NCBI GenBank assembly: GCA_964639935.1 | Contig: CAZXGT010000003.1 | Span: 5,604 to 69,603, forward strand | DNA from: CALNYS01 sp964639935 | Lineage (GTDB): Bacteria; Planctomycetota; Phycisphaerae; Phycisphaerales; UBA1924 | DNA length: 64,000 nucleotides | Reading direction: 5' to 3' | Shown: positions 9,652 through 18,680 of the stretch, one piece after another | How the letters are laid out: the number at the start of each line of letters is the position of its first letter | How positions within the stretch are numbered: the stretch's first letter is position 1 | Translations under genes and position numbers: made by a program | Notes under the pieces: model-generated | What the model was told of the DNA's origin: nothing | Database searches by the model: none | What the model saw: the letters and a program-made list of their open reading frames with translations, nothing else

Positions 9652-11514
9652 TCAGGGTGTGGAGGCGACGACGTCCGGCTCGGCCGGGTCCGCGTCATGG
9701 GCCACGCCCAGGTATTCGAGCGTTCGGTGCAGAAGCCGCGCGACGACCGGACCGGCGACCGCGGACCCGTAGTGAGTCCGCGACGCGATGCGATCCGGCC
9801 CGGGGTCGTCGATCACGACGATGACGGCGACCCGCGGGTCCCGCGCCGGGGCGGCCGCAACGAAGCTGGAGATGTACTGCTTCTCGAAATAGCCGCGGCC
9901 GTCCGGACGCGGAACGCGCGCGGTGCCCGACTTCCCGAAGAGGTCGTACGCGGGGGCATGCTCTGGAATCCGACCGGCGCGGCGTCCGCGATCGACCATG
10001 ATCCGGGCCACGTCGGTCAGGGCGTCACGCGCCGCGTGCGCGACCTCGGGCGGGAGCACGCGGTGCAGCAGCTGCTCGTCGTTCACCTCCCGGCGACGCA
10101 GCGTCAGTCGCGGGAGCGTCCCGGCCAGATCCCCGGAGCGAGCAAACGCGCAGAAGGCGCGGATCATCTGCACCGGGGTCACCGCGACCTCGTAGCCGAA
10201 CGCGACGCTCGTCGAGGTGTACTTGTTCCAGCGTTCCGCCGGCGTCACAAGGCCGTCGGCCTCGCCGGGCACAGGCAGCCCGGTCGCCGCGCCGAAGCCG
10301 AACTTGCGGATGGCGTCACGAAGCTGCGCGTCGTCGAGACGCGAGGCGAGCTTGACCATGCCGATATTCGAGGAATTGACGAGCACGTCCCGGACAGTCT
10401 GCTCGTTGCGACGGACGACGTCCTCGATCGCCCGCCCGTACTCGGTTCGCCATCGCCCGCCGTGCGTCTCGAGCGTCTCGTCGGTCCGTGCCTCGCCCTG
10501 CTCAAGGACCGCTGACCAGATAAACGGCTTGAAGGTCGATCCGGGTTCGTACGCGTCCTCGACGCACCGGACGCGTGCGAGCGCCGGCTCGATCGCCCGC
10601 CTCGGGTCGGGCGGCACGACGTCATAGCGAGGCCATGTCTCCCCCGGCTCCGGGAGCGCCCGCGGATCAAACGCCGCGGCGCCCACGTCCCGGTAGACAT
10701 CGAGCATCGCCAGGATCTCGCCTGTGCGAACGTCGACGGCGACGAGGCGCCCCGCCGCCGCGTCGCCGTCCTCGAGGCCTTGCCGCAGCTCCTCCTCGGC
10801 AAGACGCTGGATCTCGGCGTCGAGGCTGAGCATGACGCTCTGCCCTCGACGGGCGGGAGCGATCTCCCCGCCCTCGATCCAGAGCGGGTTTCCGCCGGCG
10901 TCGCGGACGACGCTGGCGCTCCCGTGTTCCGGCGCGAGGCGACGCTCGAGCTCTCGCTCGATGCCCAGAAGCCCTGTGTGCTCGAAGCCGACCTTGCCGA
11001 CGATGGGCGCGAGGGAGTCAAGCGTGAGGCTCTCGCGGACAGGACGCCGCTCGAGGTGGACGCCCGGCAGATCGAGCGCGGAAACCGCGTCGGCCCGGGC
11101 GTCGGAAAGGATCCCGCCGACGGGCACGAAACGGATCTGACGCTCCCCCGTCGCGCGCCGGCGACGATTCTCGTTGATCGCCGGCATGACCCGGTCGTGC
11201 AGGGTCTGAAACGAGTAGCCGGAGGCGCGGGCGACCTCCGCGATCGCGGGCTCCTTCGGATGAGGGAACCGAAGGGGATCCAGGAAGAGACGCCGACCGG
11301 TCCGGCTCGAGGCGAGCAGGCGTCCGCGGCGGTCGTAGAGCGCGCCGCGGGCCGCCGCGACGGGAACGGGACGAGCGCGGTCGTGGACGAACCGCTTGAG
11401 CTCGGGCGACGGCGCATGCTGGAGCTGGGCAACGCGCGCGAGCACGGCCGCGAAGACCAGACCGATGCCGATCAGGGCGCACAGGGCGACGCGGTCGGTG
11501 CGGGCGCCGATCAT
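9652..11514 (-). CDS. ftsI: Penicillin-binding protein 2 / division transpeptidase FtsI
   Basis: 620 residues, a class B penicillin-binding protein that cross-links septal peptidoglycan. One N-terminal membrane anchor (about 9-31) precedes the non-catalytic pedestal domain (RGALYDRRGRLLA, GLLGIERELE). The transpeptidase domain holds the three active-site motifs: S-x-x-K as STFK (Ser326, Lys329), S-x-N as SSN (381-383) and KSGTA (528-532). No PASTA domain is present. The ATG overlaps the stop of the small FtsL-like gene (ATGA). The position after rsmH and an ftsL-like gene is the classical dcw order and supports FtsI over other class B proteins. The mur genes that usually follow are absent; transcription ends against lipB. 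Confidence 0.92.
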   Translation of the reverse strand: MIGARTDRVALCALIGIGLVFAAVLARVAQLQHAPSPELKRFVHDRARPVPVAAARGALYDRRGRLLASSRTGRRLFLDPLRFPHPKEPAIAEVARASGYSFQTLHDRVMPAINENRRRRATGERQIRFVPVGGILSDARADAVSALDLPGVHLERRPVRESLTLDSLAPIVGKVGFEHTGLLGIERELERRLAPEHGSASVVRDAGGNPLWIEGGEIAPARRGQSVMLSLDAEIQRLAEEELRQGLEDGDAAAGRLVAVDVRTGEILAMLDVYRDVGAAAFDPRALPEPGETWPRYDVVPPDPRRAIEPALARVRCVEDAYEPGSTFKPFIWSAVLEQGEARTDETLETHGGRWRTEYGRAIEDVVRRNEQTVRDVLVNSSNIGMVKLASRLDDAQLRDAIRKFGFGAATGLPVPGEADGLVTPAERWNKYTSTSVAFGYEVAVTPVQMIRAFCAFARSGDLAGTLPRLTLRRREVNDEQLLHRVLPPEVAHAARDALTDVARIMVDRGRRAGRIPEHAPAYDLFGKSGTARVPRPDGRGYFEKQYISSFVAAAPARDPRVAVIVVIDDPGPDRIASRTHYGSAVAGPVVARLLHRTLEYLGVAHDADPAEPDVVASTP

Positions 11515-11795
11515 CCGCCGCTCCGACGCGGCGCAAGCAGCGGTGTCATCGGCCCCTCGCGCTCTTCGAGAAGTCCGCGAACGCGCTTGGGCGAGGACAG
11601 GCGAGCGATGCCGATGCGGGTTCGGTCGATGGCGCGATCCAGCTCGCGCGTCGCATCAAGAGCGCCGGTCGCGATGTGCGCATGCGCAAGACGCTGGGCC
11701 CGCAGCGAGAGCACCGTCGCCGAGACGCCCCCGGTGACGACGATGAGGAAGGCGATCTTCCAGGCGGTGGACGTGGCCGGGCGGTGGCGAGCCAT
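11511..11795 (-). CDS. FtsL-like small division protein
   Basis: 94 residues: a short cytoplasmic start, one membrane segment (about 12-32, KIAFLIVVTGGVSATVLSL) and a helical periplasmic part (LDATRELDRAIDRTRIGIARL) that could form a coiled coil. This is the FtsL/DivIC layout, and the position between rsmH and ftsI is where ftsL lies in most dcw clusters. FtsL sequences are too divergent to identify by motif, so the call rests on topology and context. The ATG overlaps the LysM gene stop by one base, and the stop overlaps the ftsI start. Confidence 0.7.
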   Translation of the reverse strand: MARHRPATSTAWKIAFLIVVTGGVSATVLSLRAQRLAHAHIATGALDATRELDRAIDRTRIGIARLSSPKRVRGLLEEREGPMTPLLAPRRSGG

Positions 11796-12607
11796 CAGGA
11801 TGGGATGCGAAGGACCATGCCGACGCGGATGTCGTCGGGATCATTGATCACGCGCTTGTTGGCCGCGACGATCGCTTCCCAGCGTTTGCTCGACCCGAGC
11901 TCCCGCTGGGCGATCTCGCCGAGCGTGTCCCCCTTGCGAACGGTGTACTCGCGCGGCTTTGCGGGTTCGCTCGTCGCGACCGCCCGCGATCCCGGCGCAC
12001 CGAGAACACGGGGCTCCGGGAGGAGTATGGCGGCGCCGACGAGGATGGTGTCCGCGTCGCGCAGGCGTCCCCGTACGACGTTGAACTCCGCCAGCTTCTT
12101 CGCGAGATGACCGTCGCCGTAGTGTTCCTGAGCGATCGACCAGAGGGAGTCGCCCTTCCTGACCCGATACGTCGCCACGGCGGCCGGTCGCTGATCTTCG
12201 ACGACCGGATCGACCACGCGCGGCTCGGGCAAAGGGATCTCCCGCGACTCGATCCTCGCGGCGACCGGCGCGCTGACGCCGGTCTCACGGAACTGCTCCT
12301 GAAGCGAGCGCAGGAACGACTCAGACGTGCTCTCATCGGTCCGGGCCGCGTCCGCGCGCTGCGTACGCTCCGGCGCCGACGGCTCCGGTGCGGCGGCGAT
12401 CGCCGGAAGGGGTATCGCGACGGGCTCGGGGTCGTCGTACTCGGGCAGGGGCTCGGCGAGCGGCGGGGGCGCGCTCTTTTCGAGCGCGGCGCCCACGTCG
12501 GCGAGCTGCGCGGTTCGCGCCCCCGAAAGGTGATCGGAAACGAGCACGCCCACGAGCAGGACGAGCGAGAAACCGATGATGAGGGAGAGCTTCTGTTCTC
12601 TGGTCAT
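11795..12607 (-). CDS. Membrane-anchored protein with two LysM domains
   Basis: 270 residues from ATG 12607. One membrane segment near the N-terminus (KLSLIIGFSLVLLVGVLVSD) is followed by a Pro/Glu/Ala-rich linker and two LysM repeats, YRVRKGDSLWSIAQEHYGD and YTVRKGDTLGEIAQRELGS. LysM binds N-acetylglucosamine in peptidoglycan, so the protein should tie the inner membrane to the wall or guide septal synthesis. An in-frame ATG at 12748 would add 47 residues and overlap rsmH by 68 nt; the membrane anchor lies directly after the later ATG, so I prefer that start. It sits between rsmH and the ftsL-like gene, an unusual insertion in the dcw order. Confidence 0.85.
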   Translation of the reverse strand: MTREQKLSLIIGFSLVLLVGVLVSDHLSGARTAQLADVGAALEKSAPPPLAEPLPEYDDPEPVAIPLPAIAAAPEPSAPERTQRADAARTDESTSESFLRSLQEQFRETGVSAPVAARIESREIPLPEPRVVDPVVEDQRPAAVATYRVRKGDSLWSIAQEHYGDGHLAKKLAEFNVVRGRLRDADTILVGAAILLPEPRVLGAPGSRAVATSEPAKPREYTVRKGDTLGEIAQRELGSSKRWEAIVAANKRVINDPDDIRVGMVLRIPS

Positions 12608-12680
12608 CGCGGCGGCGTCCTTGCCGAAGCTGGGTTCTGACTGCGGGGCGCACCGGTCCGTGGCGGGCCCCTGGGAGGTC

Positions 12681-13604
12681 TCAGGATCGTAAACGAATCG
12701 CTCGAAGCTTGGCGGAGCGGGCGCGAGGGTTTCGCTCGACTTCCTCATCCGTCGCGACGATGGGAGAGCGGGTGAGGAGCTCCGCGAGCCGCCGCGTGCC
12801 GAGGTCTCTGAAGGCTCGCTTCACGCGGCGGTCTTCGAGGGAGTGAAAGGTGAGGATCACGACGCGCGCTCCGGGCTTGAGCCACGGAGCCGACGCTCCC
12901 GCGCCCGCAGCGGTGCGCCGCACGGCCTCGAGCAGGGCGTCCAGCGCTCCGAGCTCGTCGTTGACCGCGATGCGCAGCGCCTGGAACGTCCGCGTGGCCG
13001 GATCGATGCGGCTCTCCCGCGGGACCCGAACCACGGCGCGGACGAGACGCGCCAGCTCCGTCGTGGTGGTGATCGGCGACTCACGTCTCGCTTCGACAAT
13101 TTTCTTTGACACCGCGCGCCACGCCCGCTCCTCGCCGAAGTCGCGGATGATCTCACCCAGCTCCGCCTCGGGCAGGGAGTTCACCAGCTCCGCCGCCGTC
13201 GTCCGCTGGCCCGGGTCGAGGCGCATGTCGAGCGGGCCATCGAAGCGGAAGCTCAGGCCGCGGGCCGGGTCGTCCACCTGGGCCGAGGAGAACCCCAGGT
13301 CCGCCAGCAGGCAGTCTGCGGGCAGGCCCCGCGCCGAGAGCCTCCCGGGAAGCTCCGCGAACGAACCGCGGATCGACACCACCTCCGGCCACCCGGCCAT
13401 CCCTCGGACCCGCTCCTCCGCTGATTCGAGCGAGTGCGGATCGAGGTCGTTGAGCACAAGCGTTCCGGACGCGCCGATCGACTCGGCCAGCCGCACCGCG
13501 TGCCCCCCGGCCCCGCAGGTGGCGTCGATCGCCGTCTCCCCGGGGGCGGGGGCGAGGAAGCGGAGGCACTCTTCGGGCATCACGGGGGTGTGGGCGGGCG
13601 TCAC
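12681..13604 (-). CDS. rsmH: 16S rRNA (cytosine-1402-N4)-methyltransferase
   Basis: 307 residues with a GTG start at 13604. RsmH (MraW) methylates N4 of C1402 in 16S rRNA with SAM. Hallmarks: HTPVM at the N-terminus, SAM-binding DATCGAGGHAVRL, LADLGFSSAQVDDP, FRFDGPLDMRLDP, DPATRTFQALRIAVN and the C-terminal TFHSLEDRRVKRAF. Length fits the family. It normally opens the dcw cluster after mraZ; no mraZ is seen, and the gene directly upstream on the same strand is an NtrC-type regulator ending 20 nt earlier. Confidence 0.96.
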   Translation of the reverse strand: MTPAHTPVMPEECLRFLAPAPGETAIDATCGAGGHAVRLAESIGASGTLVLNDLDPHSLESAEERVRGMAGWPEVVSIRGSFAELPGRLSARGLPADCLLADLGFSSAQVDDPARGLSFRFDGPLDMRLDPGQRTTAAELVNSLPEAELGEIIRDFGEERAWRAVSKKIVEARRESPITTTTELARLVRAVVRVPRESRIDPATRTFQALRIAVNDELGALDALLEAVRRTAAGAGASAPWLKPGARVVILTFHSLEDRRVKRAFRDLGTRRLAELLTRSPIVATDEEVERNPRARSAKLRAIRLRS

Positions 13605-13623
13605 GCCCGGAGGGTACCGATCC

Positions 13624-15045
13624 CTACCCCGCCATGCGGTCGAGCCCGTGCGCCTTCATCTTCTTGTAGAGCGTCGTTCGGTTGATCGCGAGGTCGTCGG
13701 CCGTGCGCTGGCGGTTCCAGTCGTTGGCGCGCAGCGCCTTGAGGATGATCCGTTTCTCCGGGGCCATGAGCGCCTCGGCGAGGGGCGTCGGCTCCCAGGG
13801 CGTGTCGGGAGCGTCCACGTCGTCGAGGTCGGAGGCCGGTGGGCGGTTGTCAACGACGTGCGGCGGGAGGGCGTCAACGCCGATCGTCGCGCGCCGCGAG
13901 AGCACGACGGCCCGCTCCACGATGTTCGAGAGCTCACGAACGTTGCCTGGGAACGAATAGCGAGCGAGCGCCGCCATGGCATCGTCGGTGAAGCCGGTGA
14001 CCGCCTTGCCGGTCTCGGCGGCGTGCATCCGGAGAAAATGCTCGGCGAGCGAGGGGACGTCGCCGGGGCGGTCCCGCAGCGGCGGCAGATCGATCTTGAC
14101 GACGTTGACCCGGTAGTAGAGATCCTGTCGGAACTCACCCCGGGCGACCAGATCCTCAAGGTCCTGGTTGGTCGCGAGGATGACCCGTGCGTCGACCTCG
14201 ACGGTCTCCGTGGAGCCGACCGGCTCGAAGCGGCGCTCCTGCAGCACCCGCAGCAGCTTGAGTTGCATCCCCGGTGAAGCGGAGTTGATCTCGTCGAGGA
14301 AGATCGTCCCGCCGTCGGCCGCGAGGAAGCGGCCGACCTTGTCGGCGTGGGCGCCCGTGAAGGCGCCCTTGACGTGCCCGAAGAGCTCGGATTCGAGAAT
14401 GGTCTCGGGGATGGAGCCGCAGGAGATCTCGACGAACGGATGGTCGCGCCGGTCAGAACGCTGGTGAATGGCGCGGGCGACGAGAGACTTGCCGGTGCCG
14501 CTCTCGCCGCTCATCAGGACGGTGGTTTTGGTCGGCGCAACGGCCTCGATGAGGTCGAACGCCTGCTGCATGCGGTGATCGTGCCCCACGATCGAGTCGA
14601 GACCGAATCGCTGGTCGAGTTGCTTCTTGAGCGACGCGTTCTCGGCGAGCAGGTGATGCTGGCGCAGCGCCTTATCGATGGCGACGCGCAGCTCCTCATC
14701 GACGACCGGCTTGGTCAGATAGTCGGCCGCGCCGAGCTTGATCGCCTTCACGGCCGACTCGATCGCGCCGTAGCCGGTGATCATGAGAGGCACAATCGCT
14801 GGATGCTCCCGCGTGAGACGCTCGAGCAGCGCGAGCCCTCCCGTCCCCGGCATGGAGATGTCGCAGATCGCGAGAGCGAACTCGCTCGCGGCGTCCTCGG
14901 CCTGCTTGATCGCCTCGAGCGCTTCCATCGCGCTATTGCAGCGGGCGCAGACGTAGCCGTCGCTTTCGAGGAGCTCAGCGAGCGAATCGACGACGATTGG
15001 GTCGTCGTCGACGATCAGAATGCGGTCGTCGCGGCGATCGCTCAC
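13624..15045 (-). CDS. Sigma-54-dependent NtrC-family response regulator
   Basis: 473 residues. An N-terminal receiver (ILIVDDDP; phospho-acceptor Asp62 in CDISMPG; Lys in LTKPV) is followed by an AAA+ domain with Walker A GESGTGKS (180-187), the sigma-54 contact loop GAFTGA (227-232), Walker B GGTIFLDEI and an arginine-finger region, then a Fis-type helix-turn-helix (LKALRANDWNRQRTADDLAI, NRTTLYKKMKAHGL). It activates sigma-54 promoters after phosphorylation. The ATG overlaps the stop of the histidine kinase gene, giving a cognate pair. No clear sigma-54 promoter was found next to it. Confidence 0.94.
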   Translation of the reverse strand: MSDRRDDRILIVDDDPIVVDSLAELLESDGYVCARCNSAMEALEAIKQAEDAASEFALAICDISMPGTGGLALLERLTREHPAIVPLMITGYGAIESAVKAIKLGAADYLTKPVVDEELRVAIDKALRQHHLLAENASLKKQLDQRFGLDSIVGHDHRMQQAFDLIEAVAPTKTTVLMSGESGTGKSLVARAIHQRSDRRDHPFVEISCGSIPETILESELFGHVKGAFTGAHADKVGRFLAADGGTIFLDEINSASPGMQLKLLRVLQERRFEPVGSTETVEVDARVILATNQDLEDLVARGEFRQDLYYRVNVVKIDLPPLRDRPGDVPSLAEHFLRMHAAETGKAVTGFTDDAMAALARYSFPGNVRELSNIVERAVVLSRRATIGVDALPPHVVDNRPPASDLDDVDAPDTPWEPTPLAEALMAPEKRIILKALRANDWNRQRTADDLAINRTTLYKKMKAHGLDRMAG

Positions 15046-15872
15046 GCCCCAGACTCCGCGAGCGACCTCGCCGGGAAGCGGAACGTGAAGCGGGCGCCCG
15101 GGCGGTTCGGACGCCAGCCGTCCTTGGTGGGCGGGTTGCGCGCGAGCGTCGCCTCCCCGCCGGTCTCCTCGGCGATCTGCTTGAGCATCGCCAGGCCGAC
15201 GCCGAGACCCCCGGGCTTGGTGGTGTAGCCGTAGTCGAAGACCCGGCTCTCCGCGCCGTCGATGGGTCCCGGGCCGTCGTCGATGACGGCGAGCTCGACC
15301 ATCGAGGCCCCGCGATGCTCGATGGTGCGCGCGGCGACATCGATCCGGCCGTCGCCTTGAGTCGCCTCGATCGCGTTTCGGAGCGCGTTGGAGAGCACCG
15401 TGTACGCGGGGCCGGCGGCGGTGAGGACGAGGTCGGGAGCAACATCGAGGCGGATCTCGATGCCCTTCTCCCGCGCGAGCGGACGGGACATGTCGACCGC
15501 CAGACGCACCGCGTCGAGGAGCGGCTCGTCATGCGCGCTGAAGTTGACGCGGGCGCTCGCGCCGGGCTGCATGGCGCGCGCAATGAGCGTGCTCATCTTC
15601 GCGAGCCCGGCGCCGGCCCGCTCGAGCTGGCGCGACGCCTCGCCGGCCGCGGGGTCGCTCTCGAGCGCGCGACGGGCAAGGGTGACGAAGCGAAGCGAGC
15701 CGTCGAGAAGACCGCTGAGCTCATGGGCGAGTTCCCGGACCTGATCGCGGAGTTCGCCTTCAGCGGTCACCGCGTCGTCGATCGCCTGAGGACGACGGCG
15801 TGTGACGGGATCGTGCGATTCATCGGCGGGGCTTCGCCGCCCGTTCGGCGGGTTGCGGTCGGGGTGATCCAT
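15042..15872 (-). CDS. Soluble sensor histidine kinase, partner of the NtrC-type regulator
   Basis: 276 residues without membrane segment or PAS/GAF sensor domain. The phospho-acceptor is His50 in RELAHELSG, followed by a dimerisation helix pair and a HATPase domain with N box (NALRNAIEA), G1 (VIDDGPGPI) and G2 (TTKPGGLGVGL). With only about 40 residues before the H box it must receive its signal from a partner protein, like NtrB-type kinases that lack a full PAS domain. It is the first gene of the pair and is coupled to the response regulator by an ATGA overlap. Confidence 0.88.
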   Translation of the reverse strand: MDHPDRNPPNGRRSPADESHDPVTRRRPQAIDDAVTAEGELRDQVRELAHELSGLLDGSLRFVTLARRALESDPAAGEASRQLERAGAGLAKMSTLIARAMQPGASARVNFSAHDEPLLDAVRLAVDMSRPLAREKGIEIRLDVAPDLVLTAAGPAYTVLSNALRNAIEATQGDGRIDVAARTIEHRGASMVELAVIDDGPGPIDGAESRVFDYGYTTKPGGLGVGLAMLKQIAEETGGEATLARNPPTKDGWRPNRPGARFTFRFPARSLAESGA

Positions 15873-15968
15873 GTCGCTGAGAATCGACCGGGCGCGGTCG
15901 CGGCTTCAGGCGGATGTTGCACGAACGCCACAATCGCGAGGGGCGCGTTGACGGTGAGCGACGGTCCG

Positions 15969-16769
15969 TTATGCGTGCATCGACGCCATGCGCCACGCCG
16001 CGAGAAGAAGCAGGACGGCGAACACCACCCGGACAGCGACGATCGGGAGCTTGTGAGTCAGGCGCGCGCCGAGATGCCCGCCAAGGACCGCGCCGGGAGT
16101 CAGCATCAGCGCGATGGCGAGCCCCGCGCCGGCTGTGAAGCCATGAGACGGCAGCGTGGAGAGCTTGATGGCGGCGCCTACGCTCGCGGTGAGGACCATC
16201 GTTGCGGCGCTGACCGCGATGCAGCGTTTGAGCGGGAGGCGGCAGAGCGTCTGGATAAGGGGGACAGTGATGACCCCGCCCCCGATCCCGAGCAGGCCCG
16301 CCGCGAAGCCCATCGCGCCCCCGACGGTGAAGCCTCGGGCGGGGGTGACCCGCTCCTGATCGGCCCGGAGCTCCGGCGCGCGGCGAAGGATCTTGAGGAT
16401 CGTGACCACCGCGACGTACGCGAGGAACACCGCGAAGATGCGCCGAAGCGCGATCCCGGACATCCGATCGGACGCGAACACGCCGACGGTGATGGCGATG
16501 AGCCCCGCGGAGAGGACGTAGAGGAACAGGCGCGTGTGGAGCGCGCCGCGGCGGATGTGCTCGATCGCGGCGGGCGCGCTGACCGCGACGTTGGCGGCCA
16601 TCGCCGCGGCCTGATACAGGTGCTGGCTCTCCGGGTTCTGCGATCCGTAGATGATCGCGAGCATCGGGATCATGACGACGCTCCCGCCGATCCCGAGGAG
16701 GCCGCCGAGCGTCCCGGCGGCGAGCCCGACGGCGGCGACGGACGCGATGGAGAGTGCGGTCAGCGTCAT
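15969..16769 (-). CDS. TauE/SafE-family permease
   Basis: 266 residues with about eight membrane segments in two homologous halves, each opened by the family motif (GGLLGIGGSVVMIPML and AGLLGIGGGVITVPLI). Members export sulfite, sulfoacetate or related anions, or move other small organosulfur compounds; the substrate is not visible here, and no sulfur-metabolism genes are adjacent. It is divergent from the sugar kinase gene and separated by 96 nt from the histidine kinase start. Confidence 0.9.
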   Translation of the reverse strand: MTLTALSIASVAAVGLAAGTLGGLLGIGGSVVMIPMLAIIYGSQNPESQHLYQAAAMAANVAVSAPAAIEHIRRGALHTRLFLYVLSAGLIAITVGVFASDRMSGIALRRIFAVFLAYVAVVTILKILRRAPELRADQERVTPARGFTVGGAMGFAAGLLGIGGGVITVPLIQTLCRLPLKRCIAVSAATMVLTASVGAAIKLSTLPSHGFTAGAGLAIALMLTPGAVLGGHLGARLTHKLPIVAVRVVFAVLLLLAAWRMASMHA

Positions 16770-16807
16770 CGGCGCGATCCTACCGGAGGCGGTGCTATGG
16801 TGGAGGT

Positions 16808-17833
16808 GTGACCGAATCGCCCATCGTCACCGTGACGCTCAACCCGAGCGTCGATCGCGTCCTCGAAGCGCCGCGCTTCGCCATCGGCGAGAACGTGCGC
16901 GGCACGGTCGTCGCGCGGTGCCCGGCGGGAAAGGGCGTCATTGTCTCGAGGGTTCTGGCGACCCTCGGCTCCCGCTCGATCGCCACCGGGCTCATCGGGA
17001 CGGAGGAGCTCGGCTACTTCGAGCATTTTCTTGAGCGGCAGGGCGAGGGGCGCATCATCACGCAGTTCCTCGTCGTTCGCGGCTCGACTCGCGAGAATAT
17101 CACCATCGTCGATCCGGTGGACGACACCGAGACCCACGTGCGCGAGTGGGGCTTTGAGGTCCAGCCGGAGGACGTGGACCGGATGTCCAGCAAGCTGGGA
17201 CTGCTGGCCCGCCGCGGGGCGTTGATGGTTTTCTCGGGATCGATCCCTCCCGGGGTGAGTCCGGAGCGGTACGTGCAGATGGCGCGGTCGTGCCGGGCTC
17301 GAGGCGCGCGTGTGATCATTGATTCCTCGGGCGTCGCACTCAAGGCGTTTCGGGGCGAGAAGCTGTGGATGCTGAAGATCAACGCCATGGAGCTCTCCGA
17401 GTTCTCGGGTTGCGACCCCCGTGATGACGCCGAGCTCGTCAAGGCGGCGCAGATGCTCACGATGGAAGCCGGCGGTCCGGTGGAGCACGTCGTGGTCACC
17501 TTTGGCGCTGAAGGCGCTCTGCTGCTGTCGCCGGAAACGAAGCTGCGCGGCAGGGTGATGGTGCATCCGGGGCGGATCGCCAGCACCGTCGGATGCGGGG
17601 ACGCGCTTCTCGCGGGTCTCCTGCACGGCGGTCGGCGAACCGGGGACTGGGCGACGGCGTTTCGGGAAGGGCTGGCCGCCGCGACGGCCAACGCGCTCGG
17701 CCGCGAAGCGGGCCGCATCAGGCTTGAAGACGTCGAGGAGTTCCGCGCCGGGTGCTTCATCGACGAGGTGGATCTCCCGGCGCCGACGACCGCGACGGAG
17801 GGGGCCGCGGCTGAGCCCGACGATGCCCGATAA
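16808..17833 (+). CDS. PfkB-family sugar kinase, 1-phosphofructokinase-like
   Basis: 341 residues from GTG 16808, chosen because TVTLNPSVDRVL is the family N-terminus. The first PfkB signature is PAGKGVIVSRVLATLG, a variant of G-G-K-G-x-N, with Val in place of the usual Asn. The C-terminal ATP/anion-hole signature is TVGCGDALLAGLL with the catalytic Asp in GCGD. The N-P-S-V-D start points to the 1-phosphofructokinase/tagatose-6-phosphate kinase branch, which phosphorylates a sugar phosphate with ATP. No PTS fructose genes lie nearby, so the exact substrate is open. Confidence 0.85.
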   Translation: MTESPIVTVTLNPSVDRVLEAPRFAIGENVRGTVVARCPAGKGVIVSRVLATLGSRSIATGLIGTEELGYFEHFLERQGEGRIITQFLVVRGSTRENITIVDPVDDTETHVREWGFEVQPEDVDRMSSKLGLLARRGALMVFSGSIPPGVSPERYVQMARSCRARGARVIIDSSGVALKAFRGEKLWMLKINAMELSEFSGCDPRDDAELVKAAQMLTMEAGGPVEHVVVTFGAEGALLLSPETKLRGRVMVHPGRIASTVGCGDALLAGLLHGGRRTGDWATAFREGLAAATANALGREAGRIRLEDVEEFRAGCFIDEVDLPAPTTATEGAAAEPDDAR

Positions 17834-18006
17834 CCGGCTCCGAGCGGAGGAATCCGCCCTTACAACCCGCCCATAGCCTCTCAGCGTCGCGTCACGGCTT
17901 CGACTGGGCGCTGATTCGCTCGTTGTTCTGCAGCCGCGACGCGGCGGGGTATCCTTTGAGCGAGCCAGCGGCCGCGGTGGGCGCGCTCGCGGGCTCGGAG
18001 CGAACA

Positions 18007-18657
18007 ATGTCAAAGCTGATCGCCAAGCCTGTCGACGCGCTGCGCACGTGGATCTTCTCTCAACGCGGGGCCGCCGAAACCGCCGCCTTTGCGCTGGCGC
18101 TGGCGGTGACGGTCTACTCGGCGATCGTGGCCAAGGAAGCCGGGAGCACGGCGCCACTCGTGCAGACCCAGCCCGCGGCGAAGCCGCTTTTTTCCGAGGA
18201 TCCGCCCCTGTCGATCGTCAGCGCACAGCCCGAGGACGCGCCGCGCATCGAACTCGAGGAAGCGACGCCGCAGGAACTGCGGGGGCTCGGCGTCGACCCC
18301 TTGAGCGTGCGATGGTTCAACGGGAGAAAGGTGCGTCCGGCGCGCACGATCTGGATGACCGTCACGGCCTACAGCCCCGATCACCGCTCCTGCGGCAAGT
18401 GGGCCGACGGGATCACCGCGAGCAACAAGAGCGTGTGGACCAACGGGATGAAGCTCGTGGCGGCCGACACGCGGCTATTGCCATTCGGCACGCTCCTGTC
18501 GGTGCCGGGCTACGACGAGGGACGCGTGGTCCCCGTGCTCGACCGTGGCGGAGCGATCAAGGGCGCGAGGCTCGACGTGCTCTACCCGACGCACGCCATC
18601 GCACTGAACTGGGGCGTGCAGCGGCTGCCCGTGACAGTCTGGGAATACGCCGACTGA
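18007..18657 (+). CDS. Membrane-anchored 3D-domain (DPBB) protein
   Basis: 216 residues from ATG 18007 (GGAG 7 nt upstream). A membrane segment at about 20-42 is followed by a linker and a C-terminal 3D domain: VTAYSPDHRSCGKWADGITAS, then LPFGTLLSVPGY, and the closing Asp motif VLDRGGAIKGARLDV. The three Asp define this double-psi beta-barrel, shared with MltA-type lytic transglycosylases and the YocH/YabE group, so a role in peptidoglycan turnover in the periplasm is likely. It is followed by yedK after 23 nt on the same strand. Confidence 0.85.
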   Translation: MSKLIAKPVDALRTWIFSQRGAAETAAFALALAVTVYSAIVAKEAGSTAPLVQTQPAAKPLFSEDPPLSIVSAQPEDAPRIELEEATPQELRGLGVDPLSVRWFNGRKVRPARTIWMTVTAYSPDHRSCGKWADGITASNKSVWTNGMKLVAADTRLLPFGTLLSVPGYDEGRVVPVLDRGGAIKGARLDVLYPTHAIALNWGVQRLPVTVWEYAD

Positions 18658-18680
18658 ACGCGCGCCGCTACTGTCCCGGC

